A stretch of DNA of 64,000 nt from Saccharibacter sp. 17.LH.SD (GTDB taxonomy: Bacteria > Pseudomonadota > Alphaproteobacteria > Acetobacterales > Acetobacteraceae): positions 248,001-312,000 of the forward strand of contig NZ_WVHO01000010.1 in assembly GCF_009834805.1 (NCBI RefSeq). The letters are read 5' to 3'. Below, in pieces: positions 27,207 through 36,223 of the stretch. The stretch's first letter is position 1. Every line of letters begins with the position of its first letter. A program made the translations under genes and the position numbers. The notes below the pieces were generated by a model. That model was not told the origin of the DNA. It did not search any database and was given only the letters and a program-made list of their open reading frames with translations.

Positions 27207-28460
27207 CTAAGTATCGGTCACCATAAAAGCAAACGTCGTCGGGCTTCCGACCGGCGTAAATTGATTGGTGAAAGTCGGCCTCCCCGTTGCCCGATTAACA
27301 CGGAATGACGTTACCGCATCAGAACGCTGATTAGCACAGAACAAGAACGTCCCACTTGGGTCGAACATCATGGCGCGTCCATAATCAGCATGCATCCAGA
27401 CTTCATCTTGCAAGGTCAGTGTTCCATCTTGCCCCACTTCAAAGACAGCCATAGAATCACCCAAGCGGTTTGAAACGTAAACAAATTTACCACTTGCCGA
27501 AATAAGAATTTCCGCCGCCAACGTCGACCCACGAAAATGAGAAGTGACCGTGCTTACACTTTGAATAAAGGTAATTTTTCCTGTTTTGGGATCAAACTGC
27601 GACACCACCACCTTGGAGTTCTGTTCACACAAATTATACAGAACACGACCACTATGATCAAAAACAAAGTGTCGTGGTGCACATCCTGGCTCCATATTGT
27701 AATACGGCGTTTCTGCCGGGATCAGCTTCCCACGTTCAATATCCAACGTCCCTACATAAACGCGATCAAGCCCTGCATCATCAACCAGGACGTAACGACC
27801 ACTCGGGTCTGTATCAATCATATGCGGATGTGACCCCGAATGATCTGATACAGCAAAGTTACCTTGCGGGTTATCTGCGGCTCTTTCCGGCTGACGCGGC
27901 CCTGTATTATGGACGATATCCGTCGCTTCTCCAAGCGACCCATCTGCATGGATCGGCAGAACAGCCACACACCCACCAACATAATTGGCAACCAGCACAT
28001 ATTTCCCTGATGGATGAACACTAAGATGCGCAGGCACCGCCCCACCAGAACTCACCGTATTCAGTCGCGCCAAGGTGCCTGTTTTTGTATCCACAGAATA
28101 GGCCGTTACGGAGCCATCACCATTTGAGTTGTAATCACTGATTTCACTCAAGGCGTAAAGAAACTTACGATCTTTCGTCAACGTAATAAAAGATGGACTC
28201 GGCGTGTCCATAAAGGTCGTAATAAGTGTAAGGATACCCGTATTGCGTTCCATCTCAAACACAGAGATTCCCTTGCCGTTCCCTGCACCGCCTGGAGGAC
28301 CATGCTCTGTATAGCCACCAACAAAACATAATGTCCGCGGTAGAGAATTTGCAGTCTCGGGCGCAGAATCATCATCTGCATGAGCCCGACCTGCTAATGC
28401 AGCCGTTCCAACCCCTGCAAGCGCTAGGGAAAAATGACGCCGGGAAAGACGCTGAGACAT
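27207..28460 (-). CDS. Tat-exported beta-propeller lactonase
   Basis: This 417-residue protein belongs to the seven-bladed beta-propeller lactonase family (COG2706, related to 6-phosphogluconolactonase). Repeated blades are visible, for example VHPSGKYVLVANYVGG, DPSGRYVLVDDAGLDRVY and SASGKFVYVSNRLGDSM. The N-terminus LSRRHFSLALAGVGTAALAG is a good Tat signal with twin arginines, so the enzyme is probably periplasmic. A periplasmic gluconolactonase would fit the oxidative sugar metabolism of acetic acid bacteria, but the substrate is inference. A DUF2147 gene lies upstream, about 118 bases away. Confidence 0.85.
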   Translation of the reverse strand: MSQRLSRRHFSLALAGVGTAALAGRAHADDDSAPETANSLPRTLCFVGGYTEHGPPGGAGNGKGISVFEMERNTGILTLITTFMDTPSPSFITLTKDRKFLYALSEISDYNSNGDGSVTAYSVDTKTGTLARLNTVSSGGAVPAHLSVHPSGKYVLVANYVGGCVAVLPIHADGSLGEATDIVHNTGPRQPERAADNPQGNFAVSDHSGSHPHMIDTDPSGRYVLVDDAGLDRVYVGTLDIERGKLIPAETPYYNMEPGCAPRHFVFDHSGRVLYNLCEQNSKVVVSQFDPKTGKITFIQSVSTVTSHFRGSTLAAEILISASGKFVYVSNRLGDSMAVFEVGQDGTLTLQDEVWMHADYGRAMMFDPSGTFLFCANQRSDAVTSFRVNRATGRPTFTNQFTPVGSPTTFAFMVTDT

Positions 28461-28577
28461 AACGGGGAACTCTCCTTTAACAGGATACCAAACTGAAACA
28501 ATCAGACAATATCCTCAAAGATTCACTCTCGAGATTAGGTGAAATCTACCTAAAGGAATAGTCCATTATTGCATAGC

Positions 28578-29099
28578 TCATTTACGATCAGATGCCATAT
28601 GACACTTCTCGCCAATCGGCGGGCCTTGATAACGTGTCCATCGCTGAACTTGCCCAAAAAGCGGCAATCCAAGATAGCCTAACAGCTTCAAACGCCCATG
28701 TTTATCCAACCACAAACGAGCACTATAGGAGCGACCACTTCCCGGATCCAACACATGACCATTCCAACGACCATTTTCCCCGCGCTTCATATCGGAGATA
28801 ATTTGCAGCCCGCACTCGGAACGCCCCCATACGTCTTTGTCAGGCTCTGGTGTCGTGTAATCCATGCCCACAAGCCAGCCGCATAAATTCCCTCCTCCTG
28901 GCTGGCAAGGACCGATACGAAAAATACCATCCTTGCCCTCAACCAGCCACAAACCTTCCTCAGACAATGGAGAGGCCTGTTGAGCTTGGGCCATGGGAAC
29001 GACACCGCCGGAACAAAGCAAAACACTCGCTAAAAAGAGACTCGCGGGAAAGAACTGTGCTGTACCCCGCCATTTCTTATAAAGCCAGGACAGCACCAT
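28578..29099 (-). CDS. DUF2147 secreted protein
   Basis: This 173-residue protein has a signal peptide (ASLFLASVLLCSGGVVPMAQAQ) and a DUF2147 domain. The family features EGLWLVEGKDGIFRIGPC, CGWLVGM and WNGHVLDPGSGRSYSARLWL are visible, together with the C-terminal LFGQVQRWTR. Family members are periplasmic beta-barrel-like proteins of unknown role. Five cysteines in the mature part may form disulfides. It is four bases downstream of grxC on the same strand and probably co-transcribed with comF and grxC. Confidence 0.85.
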   Translation of the reverse strand: MVLSWLYKKWRGTAQFFPASLFLASVLLCSGGVVPMAQAQQASPLSEEGLWLVEGKDGIFRIGPCQPGGGNLCGWLVGMDYTTPEPDKDVWGRSECGLQIISDMKRGENGRWNGHVLDPGSGRSYSARLWLDKHGRLKLLGYLGLPLFGQVQRWTRYQGPPIGEKCHMASDRK

Positions 29100-29102
29100 C
29101 CT

Positions 29103-29363
29103 TCATTCCCCCCTCAAAAGAGCATCTAATTTCCCAGAGCGATCAAGCTGCATTAACTCATCACATCCCCCTAAGGGACGACCATCAACAAATGTCTGGG
29201 GAACCGTTCTTTTTCCACCCGAACGCTGAATAGCTTCTTCACGTTCTGACGTCCCACGAGGCGCATCAATCTCTTTGAAAGGAACATTCTTCTCTTTCAA
29301 TAAAGCCACAGCTCGAACACAAAATGGGCACCCAACTTGGGTATAAATTTCAATCTTTGGCAT
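29103..29363 (-). CDS. grxC: Glutaredoxin 3
   Basis: This 86-residue thiol-disulfide oxidoreductase reduces protein and small-molecule disulfides with glutathione. The active site is CPFC in YTQVGCPFCVRAVALL, followed by TVPQTFVDGRPLGGCDEL with the cis-proline. It overlaps the end of comF by 14 bases, an unusually long coupled overlap. The length is typical. Confidence 0.95.
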   Translation of the reverse strand: MPKIEIYTQVGCPFCVRAVALLKEKNVPFKEIDAPRGTSEREEAIQRSGGKRTVPQTFVDGRPLGGCDELMQLDRSGKLDALLRGE

Positions 29364-30147
29364 ACATATATCCTACAGCTATATCCACGTCCCCCGCACA
29401 GGCACGCGCCATAACGAGTACATCAACACTCTGACATCCCACCGCAAGTAGAGCGCGCGTGCAAGCCTCAGCTGTTGCGCCCGTGGTGAGAATATCATCA
29501 ATCAGAACAATTTTTTTCCCTCGCAACACGTCGCTATAGAGCTCTTTAACCTGGAAAACATCGTGCAACTCATCGCGCCGCTCTGCAATAGTTAGATGAG
29601 CTAAAGGGCGTGTATGACGTTGCCGCAAAAGCCCATCTATAATGACAGGCATGCCACTTTCTTTCCCAATACAACGCGCTAATAACGCCGCCTGATTATA
29701 CCGTCGCTGCCGTAATTTTTGACGGTGCAAAGGAACAGGAATGAGGTAACTAGGCTCATTCAATATATCCCGCCCCGCACGCACCATAAACTGCGCTAAA
29801 CGCCGTGCATATGATGAGCGATCAGCATATTTTAAAGGGAAAATCAAACGACGTGCGGCATCATCATATATTAGGGCGGCACAAGCCCGGCCCCATAATG
29901 GCGGCACTTCGCGACATCGTGCACAAACACCCGTCCCAAACCCCAATGCCGGTAATGCAAAAGGCTCACCACAGCGTGCACAAAACGGTTTCGCAATGAA
30001 CCGTAACGATGCAAAACAAGAGGAGCACAAAACCCCTCCTGCCATGATATCAGCACCGCAAGAAAGACAGGTGGGCGGGCAGACGAAATCTAACATTCGC
30101 TTGCCTATCCCAAGAACTGCCTTCTTCCAAAAGAGGACAACACTCAT
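29350..30147 (-). CDS. comF: ComF family phosphoribosyltransferase-like protein
   Basis: This 265-residue protein has an N-terminal zinc-ribbon with paired cysteines (CPPTCLSCG, CSSC, CARCGEPF, CARC) and a C-terminal phosphoribosyltransferase domain with the PRPP loop VLIDDILTTGATAEAC. ComF is needed for DNA uptake in naturally competent bacteria; in others its role is less clear. It heads a small cluster with grxC and a DUF2147 gene. Whether this organism is competent cannot be judged from the window. Confidence 0.92.
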   Translation of the reverse strand: MSVVLFWKKAVLGIGKRMLDFVCPPTCLSCGADIMAGGVLCSSCFASLRFIAKPFCARCGEPFALPALGFGTGVCARCREVPPLWGRACAALIYDDAARRLIFPLKYADRSSYARRLAQFMVRAGRDILNEPSYLIPVPLHRQKLRQRRYNQAALLARCIGKESGMPVIIDGLLRQRHTRPLAHLTIAERRDELHDVFQVKELYSDVLRGKKIVLIDDILTTGATAEACTRALLAVGCQSVDVLVMARACAGDVDIAVGYMYAKD

Positions 30148-30170
30148 GGCTGCCCTCCTCCCTTATTGTG

Positions 30171-31577
30171 TCAATGCGCTGCTGGCTTATCAAAATCAGG
30201 CGCCTCAAGCCCAGAAGCTTTAAGCTGAGCGGTAAAAGCTGCCTTCAACCGATCCAATCCTGCCTGATCATTCGCTTCTATACGCCCTACCAACACAGCT
30301 TGTGTGTTAGACGCACGAAGGAGCCACCAACCATCTTGTGTCCGAACACGAACACCATCAATGGCGGAAACATCTGCACCTTCTTTTTCTAGGCGCTCTG
30401 CAACCTCACGAATGACATCAAACTTGCGTGTGTCCTCACAGGGGAAGCGCAGCTCAGGAGTGTTCACCATCACGGGCAAGGCATCACGCATATCTGCCAG
30501 CGTGCCAGGAAGGCGCGCTACAATGCCCAGAACGCGGATGGCACCGTAAAGCGCATCATCAAACCCATACCATTTATCAGCAAAGAAAATATGCCCGGAC
30601 ATCTCCCCCGCTAATGGCGCCTTTGTTTCAGCCATTTTGCTTTTGATAAGTGAATGCCCTGTCCGCCACATTAAAGGCTTACCACCGGCTTTTTCCACTT
30701 CGTCAAAAAGAACCTGGCTGGCTTTTACATCAGCGATAATGGTGGCACCTGGATGCTTCTCCAACACATCACGCGCAAGAAGGACCAAAATTTGGTCACC
30801 CCATAATGGCCGGCCTTTACCGTCCACAATCCCAACGCGATCCGCATCACCGTCGAAAGCAATGCCCAGATCAGCTTTCTGACGCTTCACTTCAGCAATC
30901 AAATCCTGAAGGTTTGCTTCAACCGTTGGGTCTGGATGATGGTTAGGGAAACGCCCATCAATTTCTGGGTATAAAATGGTATGATCACCCGGCAATTTCT
31001 TCACCAAGCGCGTCAGCACCTCACCCGCTGCCGAATTCCCATTATCCCAAACGACTTTTAGGGGACGTTTACCATCATAATCCTTTAGAAGACGCTCGAT
31101 ATACGCTTCGGAAGGATCAATCGTTTCAACACGTCCCTGCTCTTCAGGCACTACATCTCCGCGAGCTGATAGCTCACCAAGCTCACGGATTTGTTCACCA
31201 AAGAAGGGCTTACCCTGCAACATCATCTTGAAACCATTATGGTCCGGCGGGTTGTGGCTTCCCGTCACCATAATGGCGCCATCAGCATTCCGTGTTACCG
31301 CTGTATAATACAGCATCGGCGTAGGGCCACGGCCGATCCGTGTCACTATCACACCGGAAGCGACAGCCCCTTTGACCAAAGCTTCTTCAAGCGTAGGCGA
31401 CGAGAGACGCCCGTCATACCCTACGACAACATGCTTCCCACCAGCACGGCGTACAATACTCGCAAACGTACGCCCGATAGCGTAAGCATCCTCTGGATGT
31501 AACGTCTTCCCAACAATCCCGCGAATATCATATTCGCGCAAATTTGTAGGTTCAAATTGATGTTTAAAAGCAGTCAT
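30171..31577 (-). CDS. Phosphomannomutase/phosphoglucomutase
   Basis: This 468-residue enzyme interconverts hexose 1- and 6-phosphates through a phosphoserine. The active-site serine is in MVTGSHNPPDHNGFKMML, the metal loop is AFDGDADRVGIVDG and the sugar-binding GEMSGHIFF and the C-terminal RASNTQAVLVGRIEA are intact. It is the AlgC/ManB-type two-substrate enzyme. It lies immediately upstream of comF and directly after galU, eight bases apart, so together they make UDP-glucose and probably mannose precursors for polysaccharide and lipopolysaccharide. Confidence 0.93.
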   Translation of the reverse strand: MTAFKHQFEPTNLREYDIRGIVGKTLHPEDAYAIGRTFASIVRRAGGKHVVVGYDGRLSSPTLEEALVKGAVASGVIVTRIGRGPTPMLYYTAVTRNADGAIMVTGSHNPPDHNGFKMMLQGKPFFGEQIRELGELSARGDVVPEEQGRVETIDPSEAYIERLLKDYDGKRPLKVVWDNGNSAAGEVLTRLVKKLPGDHTILYPEIDGRFPNHHPDPTVEANLQDLIAEVKRQKADLGIAFDGDADRVGIVDGKGRPLWGDQILVLLARDVLEKHPGATIIADVKASQVLFDEVEKAGGKPLMWRTGHSLIKSKMAETKAPLAGEMSGHIFFADKWYGFDDALYGAIRVLGIVARLPGTLADMRDALPVMVNTPELRFPCEDTRKFDVIREVAERLEKEGADVSAIDGVRVRTQDGWWLLRASNTQAVLVGRIEANDQAGLDRLKAAFTAQLKASGLEAPDFDKPAAH

Positions 31578-31584
31578 AATATCC

Positions 31585-32454
31585 TCAGACGTATTTCTTT
31601 AGGAAAGAACGTACAGCAGCCCCTAAATCTGGCCGGCTAACGGACATTGCAATTTGCGCTTCTAAAAAGCCCAATTTGTCGCCGCAATCAAAACGTGTTC
31701 CCTCATAACGCAGACCATGAAAAGGCACTTTTCCAATCACTTCAGCCATAGCGTCTGTTAATTGAACTTCACCGCCAACGCCTGTTTTCTGCTCTGAGAG
31801 TGGCTTCAAAATATCTGCCGTCAAAACATAACGACCAATAATCGCTAGGTTAGAAGGAGCATCCGCAGGTTTGGGCTTCTCAACCAAGCCTGTAATCTCA
31901 ACAAGGCTTCCATCATCCTTGCCGGTTTTAAGAATACCATAACGATCTGTACGATCAGCAGGCACTTCATCAACAGCAACAACGTTACCACCTGTCTGTT
32001 GATAAACATCAGCAAGCTGCGCAACACAACTACGCCCGCCACTAACGATATCGTCAGGAAGCAGAATGGCGAATGGGTCATCCCCAATAAAGTTACGGGC
32101 ACACCAAATAGCATGACCAAGCCCAAGAGGGTTCTGCTGTCGCACGGCAACGAGAGATCCTGCCGGTACACTGCTGCTTTCCAGTGCCGCCATGGACGAT
32201 ATTTTTCCACGCTCACGCAATGTTGCTTCTAGCTCATACGCCACATCAAAATAATCAATCAGATTATCTTTTCCACGCGCCGTAACGAGGCAAAATTCCT
32301 CAATACCAGCCGCTTTCGCTTCATCAATCGCATATTGAATAAGGGGCTTATCGACAACTGGGAGCATCTCTTTCGGCATAGCCTTAGTCGCCGGGAGAAA
32401 ACGCGTGCCAAGACCTGCTACAGGCAACACAGCTTTACGCAATGGTTTAATCAT
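31585..32454 (-). CDS. galU: UTP-glucose-1-phosphate uridylyltransferase
   Basis: GalU makes UDP-glucose from UTP and glucose 1-phosphate. The nucleotide-binding GLGTRFLPATKAMPKEMLPVVDKPLIQYA, the LVEKPKP motif and the KLGFLEAQIA end are intact in 289 residues. It is the first gene of a unit with the phosphohexomutase. About 245 bases without a gene separate it from tRNA-Leu; these contain no obvious hairpin. Confidence 0.96.
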   Translation of the reverse strand: MIKPLRKAVLPVAGLGTRFLPATKAMPKEMLPVVDKPLIQYAIDEAKAAGIEEFCLVTARGKDNLIDYFDVAYELEATLRERGKISSMAALESSSVPAGSLVAVRQQNPLGLGHAIWCARNFIGDDPFAILLPDDIVSGGRSCVAQLADVYQQTGGNVVAVDEVPADRTDRYGILKTGKDDGSLVEITGLVEKPKPADAPSNLAIIGRYVLTADILKPLSEQKTGVGGEVQLTDAMAEVIGKVPFHGLRYEGTRFDCGDKLGFLEAQIAMSVSRPDLGAAVRSFLKKYV

Positions 32455-32698
32455 ACTCTCTCCTCACTTGTTACGCCGCCCTACGCCATTGAGTAAGCGT
32501 ATGAAGACACCCTTAACGTTTTTTATAGAGATAACCCGATAACTCTTATCAGATCACACCCAAGGGGAATAGAGAGCATAAATAGGTCGAAAATAAGGAA
32601 ATAGAAAGTTACGCTTTCATGACATCTCGTTTAAATTTGATGCCCGCGCCAACCTATCTTTTTGTAAGGAAAATTTAACGTCCACTCTTTCAGGACTA

Positions 32699-32785
32699 TG
32701 GTGCGGCCGAGAAGACTCGAACTTCCACGGGGTTATCCCCCACAAGCACCTCAAGCTTGCGCGTCTACCATTCCGCCACGGCCGC
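32699..32785 (-). tRNA. tRNA-Leu (GAG)
   Basis: On the minus strand the 87 bases, including an encoded CCA, fold as a class II tRNA: acceptor GCGGCCG/CGGCCGC, anticodon stem CAAGC/GCTTG, loop TTGAGGT with anticodon GAG, and a long variable arm. Leucine identity fits the anticodon and the variable arm. Confidence 0.95.
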
Positions 32786-32866
32786 TCCGTGACAAGCGGT
32801 TGTTTTTCAACGTGACCGCCTCGGTGAGATGGCCTATAGCCCATACACAGCAGGAGGGCAATCACC

Positions 32867-33544
32867 ATGACACAGTTTTCTAAAGAAATTATTTGGCGAC
32901 GTGATAAAATGCTCCGCGCTTATCCTGATGCTCTCCACTATATGGAAGCAAAAGCGAAAGACATTCACCTCGGGAAAACGGCAGAAGAACTATGGCTCAC
33001 TGAGCACCCGCCTCTTTTCACAGCCGGAACCTCCGCCAAAAAAGAGGATCTCCTCAACCCACAACATTACCCAACATATCATGCAGGACGAGGCGGCCAA
33101 TGGACCTATCATGGCCCCGGTCAACGCATTGTTTATGTCATGCTCGACTTAAAACAGCCTCATGGCCTCGTTCCGGCGCGCGATATTCGCGCCTATGTGA
33201 AGGGGTTAGAACAATGGATCATCCTCACACTATCCCGATTCGGAATTGAAGCCTTCACGCGTGAAGACCGTATCGGCGTATGGTGTATTGACCCTATTTC
33301 TCACCAAGAGACCAAAATCGCCGCTCTGGGTATTCGCTTGAGCCGATGGGTCAGCTGGCATGGAATTTCCTTAAATGTCGCACCAGCATTAGACGATTTT
33401 TCAGGCATTATTCCATGCGGAATTCGAGACTATGGCGTTACGAGCCTAGAGCGCTTTCATCATACCATCCGCATGGACGATGTCGATCACGCCCTTCTCT
33501 CCACATGGCCAAAAATTTTTGGATCTATTCCGAAGGCTGCGTGA
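32867..33544 (+). CDS. lipB: Octanoyltransferase
   Basis: LipB transfers octanoate from acyl carrier protein to the lipoyl domains of 2-oxoacid dehydrogenases and the glycine cleavage system. The 225-residue protein has the [12 protein letters not shown] motif, the catalytic Lys in [14 protein letters not shown] and the catalytic Cys in [15 protein letters not shown]. The ATG at 32867 has a near-perfect AGGAGGG site nine bases upstream. Its last 20 bases overlap the 3' end of the opposing LolA-like gene. Confidence 0.95.
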   Translation: MTQFSKEIIWRRDKMLRAYPDALHYMEAKAKDIHLGKTAEELWLTEHPPLFTAGTSAKKEDLLNPQHYPTYHAGRGGQWTYHGPGQRIVYVMLDLKQPHGLVPARDIRAYVKGLEQWIILTLSRFGIEAFTREDRIGVWCIDPISHQETKIAALGIRLSRWVSWHGISLNVAPALDDFSGIIPCGIRDYGVTSLERFHHTIRMDDVDHALLSTWPKIFGSIPKAA

Positions 33545-34166
33545 AAATATCTGCCGATACAGGCTCATTCTCTTTGACTTCATATAAAGACAAGCCGAAA
33601 TGATGCCCACGCCCATCCACACCTTGTATTCCAATTAAGGAAAGATGGCTGTGAATATCTGAGAATTGCAATGTGAGCAGCCCTTGGGAAGGATTGTCCG
33701 CTTGTGTCAGTGAAATCTGAAGAGAGTCCATTCCTTTCATCACATTACTCACCTGAACACCATCATCGAACTTCAGAGGATGTCGTAACAAAAAGCCCAT
33801 TGGATTACGCTTGAGAGACATCCTCGTTACGGCACCACTATTTCCGTCATTCAACGTCAAATAGTCACCCTTAGCAATGAGTACCGTCTTGTTCGGAATG
33901 TCGTAATCTAAACGTAACGCGCCTGGCACGTAGGTAAAATGCCCATCTCCCTGCTGTCGCCCTGGCCCTTCTTGTGCAAAATTAGCTTGAAGCGATGAGA
34001 GGTCATTAAAATACTTCTGAACACGACGAGCCGCATCCTGTTGCGCATCGGGTAAGTGGTGATACCCACTCACAGCACACCCTGACAGAGACATCACGGG
34101 CACCGCGAGAATCCCCATGCTCAGCGCAATACTCGACCATTGTCGACCTCCCATTTTCTGTCTCAT
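33525..34166 (-). CDS. LolA-like protein with lipobox
   Basis: This 213-residue protein matches the LolA family of outer-membrane lipoprotein carriers: the mature N-terminus has [19 protein letters not shown], and a RLDYDIPN plus [10 protein letters not shown] stretch follows, as in LolA. Unlike the soluble E. coli protein, it has a lipobox (LSGC) at the end of its signal peptide, so it is probably a lipoprotein held in a membrane. The start overlaps the bolA stop by four bases. Its 3' end overlaps lipB. It would work with the LolC/LolD transporter at 43-44 kb. Confidence 0.8.
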   Translation of the reverse strand: MRQKMGGRQWSSIALSMGILAVPVMSLSGCAVSGYHHLPDAQQDAARRVQKYFNDLSSLQANFAQEGPGRQQGDGHFTYVPGALRLDYDIPNKTVLIAKGDYLTLNDGNSGAVTRMSLKRNPMGFLLRHPLKFDDGVQVSNVMKGMDSLQISLTQADNPSQGLLTLQFSDIHSHLSLIGIQGVDGRGHHFGLSLYEVKENEPVSADIFTQPSE

Positions 34167-34462
34167 ACGTCTTTGGTTCCCTTCAATGTCAAAGAAAGAG
34201 CATGCAGCCCCTGTTCAAATTCGGGCGCCAAAAGTTCATTCACAAGACGATGACGAGCTAAAGCGCGCATCTCGTCGAACTTATCGCTCACGATTTCAAC
34301 AGCATAATGCGTCTCACCAACCTGCGCAGGACCACGACTATTCTCCTGCACAGAACGCATATGAGCATGATGTTGATGGCGCGCACTGTCATCACGAATC
34401 ACCAGCATTGATGGATTCAATGCTTCTTCTAGGAGAACCGTCATACGTGTCTTACGATCCAT
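34163..34462 (-). CDS. bolA: BolA family protein
   Basis: This 99-residue protein is a BolA/IbaG-type protein, which pairs with monothiol glutaredoxin to handle iron-sulfur clusters and influence envelope stress. The conserved region includes RDDSARHQHHAHM, ETHYAVEIVSDKFDEM and RHRLVNELLAPEFEQGLHALSL. It is upstream of the LolA-like gene (four-base overlap) and is divergent from a J-domain gene, an arrangement common in alphaproteobacteria. Confidence 0.9.
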   Translation of the reverse strand: MDRKTRMTVLLEEALNPSMLVIRDDSARHQHHAHMRSVQENSRGPAQVGETHYAVEIVSDKFDEMRALARHRLVNELLAPEFEQGLHALSLTLKGTKDV

Positions 34463-34584
34463 AACCTCTCCTTCCTACATATAGACTACTACGATAAAAT
34501 AGACGATATTCTTAATCAAAGCCTTATTTTAACACAGAGTAAGGTGCTTGCATCTTGTAGGCCTTCCTCCCCATATCACCCACC

Positions 34585-35187
34585 ATGCAGCGTAAAATGT
34601 CCAGACCTCGAGCTTTTGATCCTGACCCAGATGCCCCGGAGACATGCTGTGATCACCCCGATTGCACGCTCCCCGCGGGATATCGTGCACCTCGTGGGCG
34701 CGATAATCTCCGCAGCTATTATTGGTTCTGTTTGCAACATGTGCGCGAGTATAATGCCAAATGGGATTATTATCGCGGGATGACCCCTGGGCAGATCGAA
34801 AACCATCTCCGAGCGGATACATCTTGGCAGCGCCCTTCCTGGAAATTAGGCAATATGGGCGGAGCAGGTCGTGCCTCTTTCACCGTCGATGATCTGCACG
34901 ATCCACTCGATATTTTAAAAGCACGCCGCGCTCACCCCTCACACGAGGCCCCACCGCGCCAGCATGCTCCAGAACCTTTACGCCAGCCTCTGGCCCTGCT
35001 TGATTTGGGATGGCCGACGACATTAGATGACGTCAAGAGTCGTTACCGTGCCTTGGCCCGGCGGTATCATCCCGATGCCAATAAGGGAGACCCACGTGCT
35101 GAAGAACGGTTCAAAACGATCGGTTCGGCCTACGCCACATTGCGAGCACACTTTACCTCAACGGAAAACACCGCCACTGCTGGTTAG
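34585..35187 (+). CDS. J-domain (DnaJ-like) protein
   Basis: This 200-residue protein ends in a J-domain: LDLGWPTTLDDVKSRYRALARRYHPDANKGDPRAEERFKTIGSAYATL, with the HPD tripeptide that activates Hsp70 ATPase. The N-terminal half has a Cys/His-rich stretch, CCDHPDCTLPAGYRAPRG and WFCLQHVREYN, which could bind zinc. There is no Gly/Phe region, so it is a specialised co-chaperone and not DnaJ itself. It is divergent from bolA and 62 bases upstream of cobS, the standard alphaproteobacterial neighbourhood. Its client is unknown. Confidence 0.87.
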   Translation: MQRKMSRPRAFDPDPDAPETCCDHPDCTLPAGYRAPRGRDNLRSYYWFCLQHVREYNAKWDYYRGMTPGQIENHLRADTSWQRPSWKLGNMGGAGRASFTVDDLHDPLDILKARRAHPSHEAPPRQHAPEPLRQPLALLDLGWPTTLDDVKSRYRALARRYHPDANKGDPRAEERFKTIGSAYATLRAHFTSTENTATAG

Positions 35188-35248
35188 AGACTTCTTTTAC
35201 TTTCGTTAAGCCTAAGGCTTTCTCTATAGACGCACATAGGAGCCCGAC

Positions 35249-36217
35249 ATGACCATCTCGACGACACATTCTCTAGCCGAGACCCTGCCGCAAACTCCTG
35301 ATGGTTTGCGCCCAGCGCGTGATCTCTTTGATCTGGACCTTGATTTTGACGTGCCCGTTTGGTCGCGCAAAACAGAACAAGTGCCTGATATTGATCCGGC
35401 ATATCGCTTTGACCGTGATACGACACGAGCCATTCTTGCCGGATTTATGTATAATCGCCGTGTGATGGTCCAAGGATTTCACGGAACGGGAAAATCATCT
35501 CATATCGACCAGATTGCTGCCCGTCTTAACTGGCCTTGTGTACGTATCAACCTTGATAGTCATATTTCGCGTATTGATCTCATCGGGAAGGACGCCATTA
35601 CCCTCCGTGATGGCAAGCAGATTACAGAATTCCGTGAAGGGCTCTTGCCTTGGTGTTTGCAGAGCCCCTGCGCCCTCATTTTTGATGAATATGATGCCGG
35701 ACGGCCTGATGTAATGTTTGTTATCCAGCGTGTGTTGGAAGCTCACGGGGCGCTGACGCTGCTTGATCAAAATCGCGTCATCCACCCTCACCCATCCTTC
35801 CGCCTTTTTGCGACAGCCAATACGATTGGCCTTGGTGATACATCGGGCCTATATCATGGAACACAGCAAATTAACCAAGGCCAGATGGATCGCTGGAACA
35901 TCGTTGCCTCTCTCAACTATCTCCCTGCTGAGCAAGAAATTCGCATTATCGACGCTCGCATGGGGGGCAAAATAGACCACTCTCTTATTGAGAACATGGT
36001 AGCGTTAGCGAATCTCAGTCGTGCAGGCTTTATGAATGGTGATATTTCAACCGTTCTTTCCCCACGCACCGTGATTTCATGGGCAGAAAATACCCTCATT
36101 TTCGGTGATACTGCTTTTGCGTTCCGTCTAAGCTTCCTCAATAAATGCGACGAAACCGAACGCGATACAGTGGCCGAATATTACCAACGCTGCTTCAACA
36201 CCTCTCCTTTGGGGTAA
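35249..36217 (+). CDS. cobS: Cobaltochelatase subunit CobS-like
   Basis: CobS is the AAA+ ATPase of the aerobic cobaltochelatase that inserts cobalt into hydrogenobyrinic acid diamide. This 322-residue protein has the Walker A motif [22 protein letters not shown], the Walker [16 protein letters not shown] and a sensor region [21 protein letters not shown], as in the MoxR/CobS group. A TAGGAG site precedes the ATG. CobT follows six bases later. The large subunit CobN and other cobalamin genes are not in the window, so cobalamin synthesis is not established. Confidence 0.92.
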   Translation: MTISTTHSLAETLPQTPDGLRPARDLFDLDLDFDVPVWSRKTEQVPDIDPAYRFDRDTTRAILAGFMYNRRVMVQGFHGTGKSSHIDQIAARLNWPCVRINLDSHISRIDLIGKDAITLRDGKQITEFREGLLPWCLQSPCALIFDEYDAGRPDVMFVIQRVLEAHGALTLLDQNRVIHPHPSFRLFATANTIGLGDTSGLYHGTQQINQGQMDRWNIVASLNYLPAEQEIRIIDARMGGKIDHSLIENMVALANLSRAGFMNGDISTVLSPRTVISWAENTLIFGDTAFAFRLSFLNKCDETERDTVAEYYQRCFNTSPLG

Positions 36218-36223
36218 AATATT

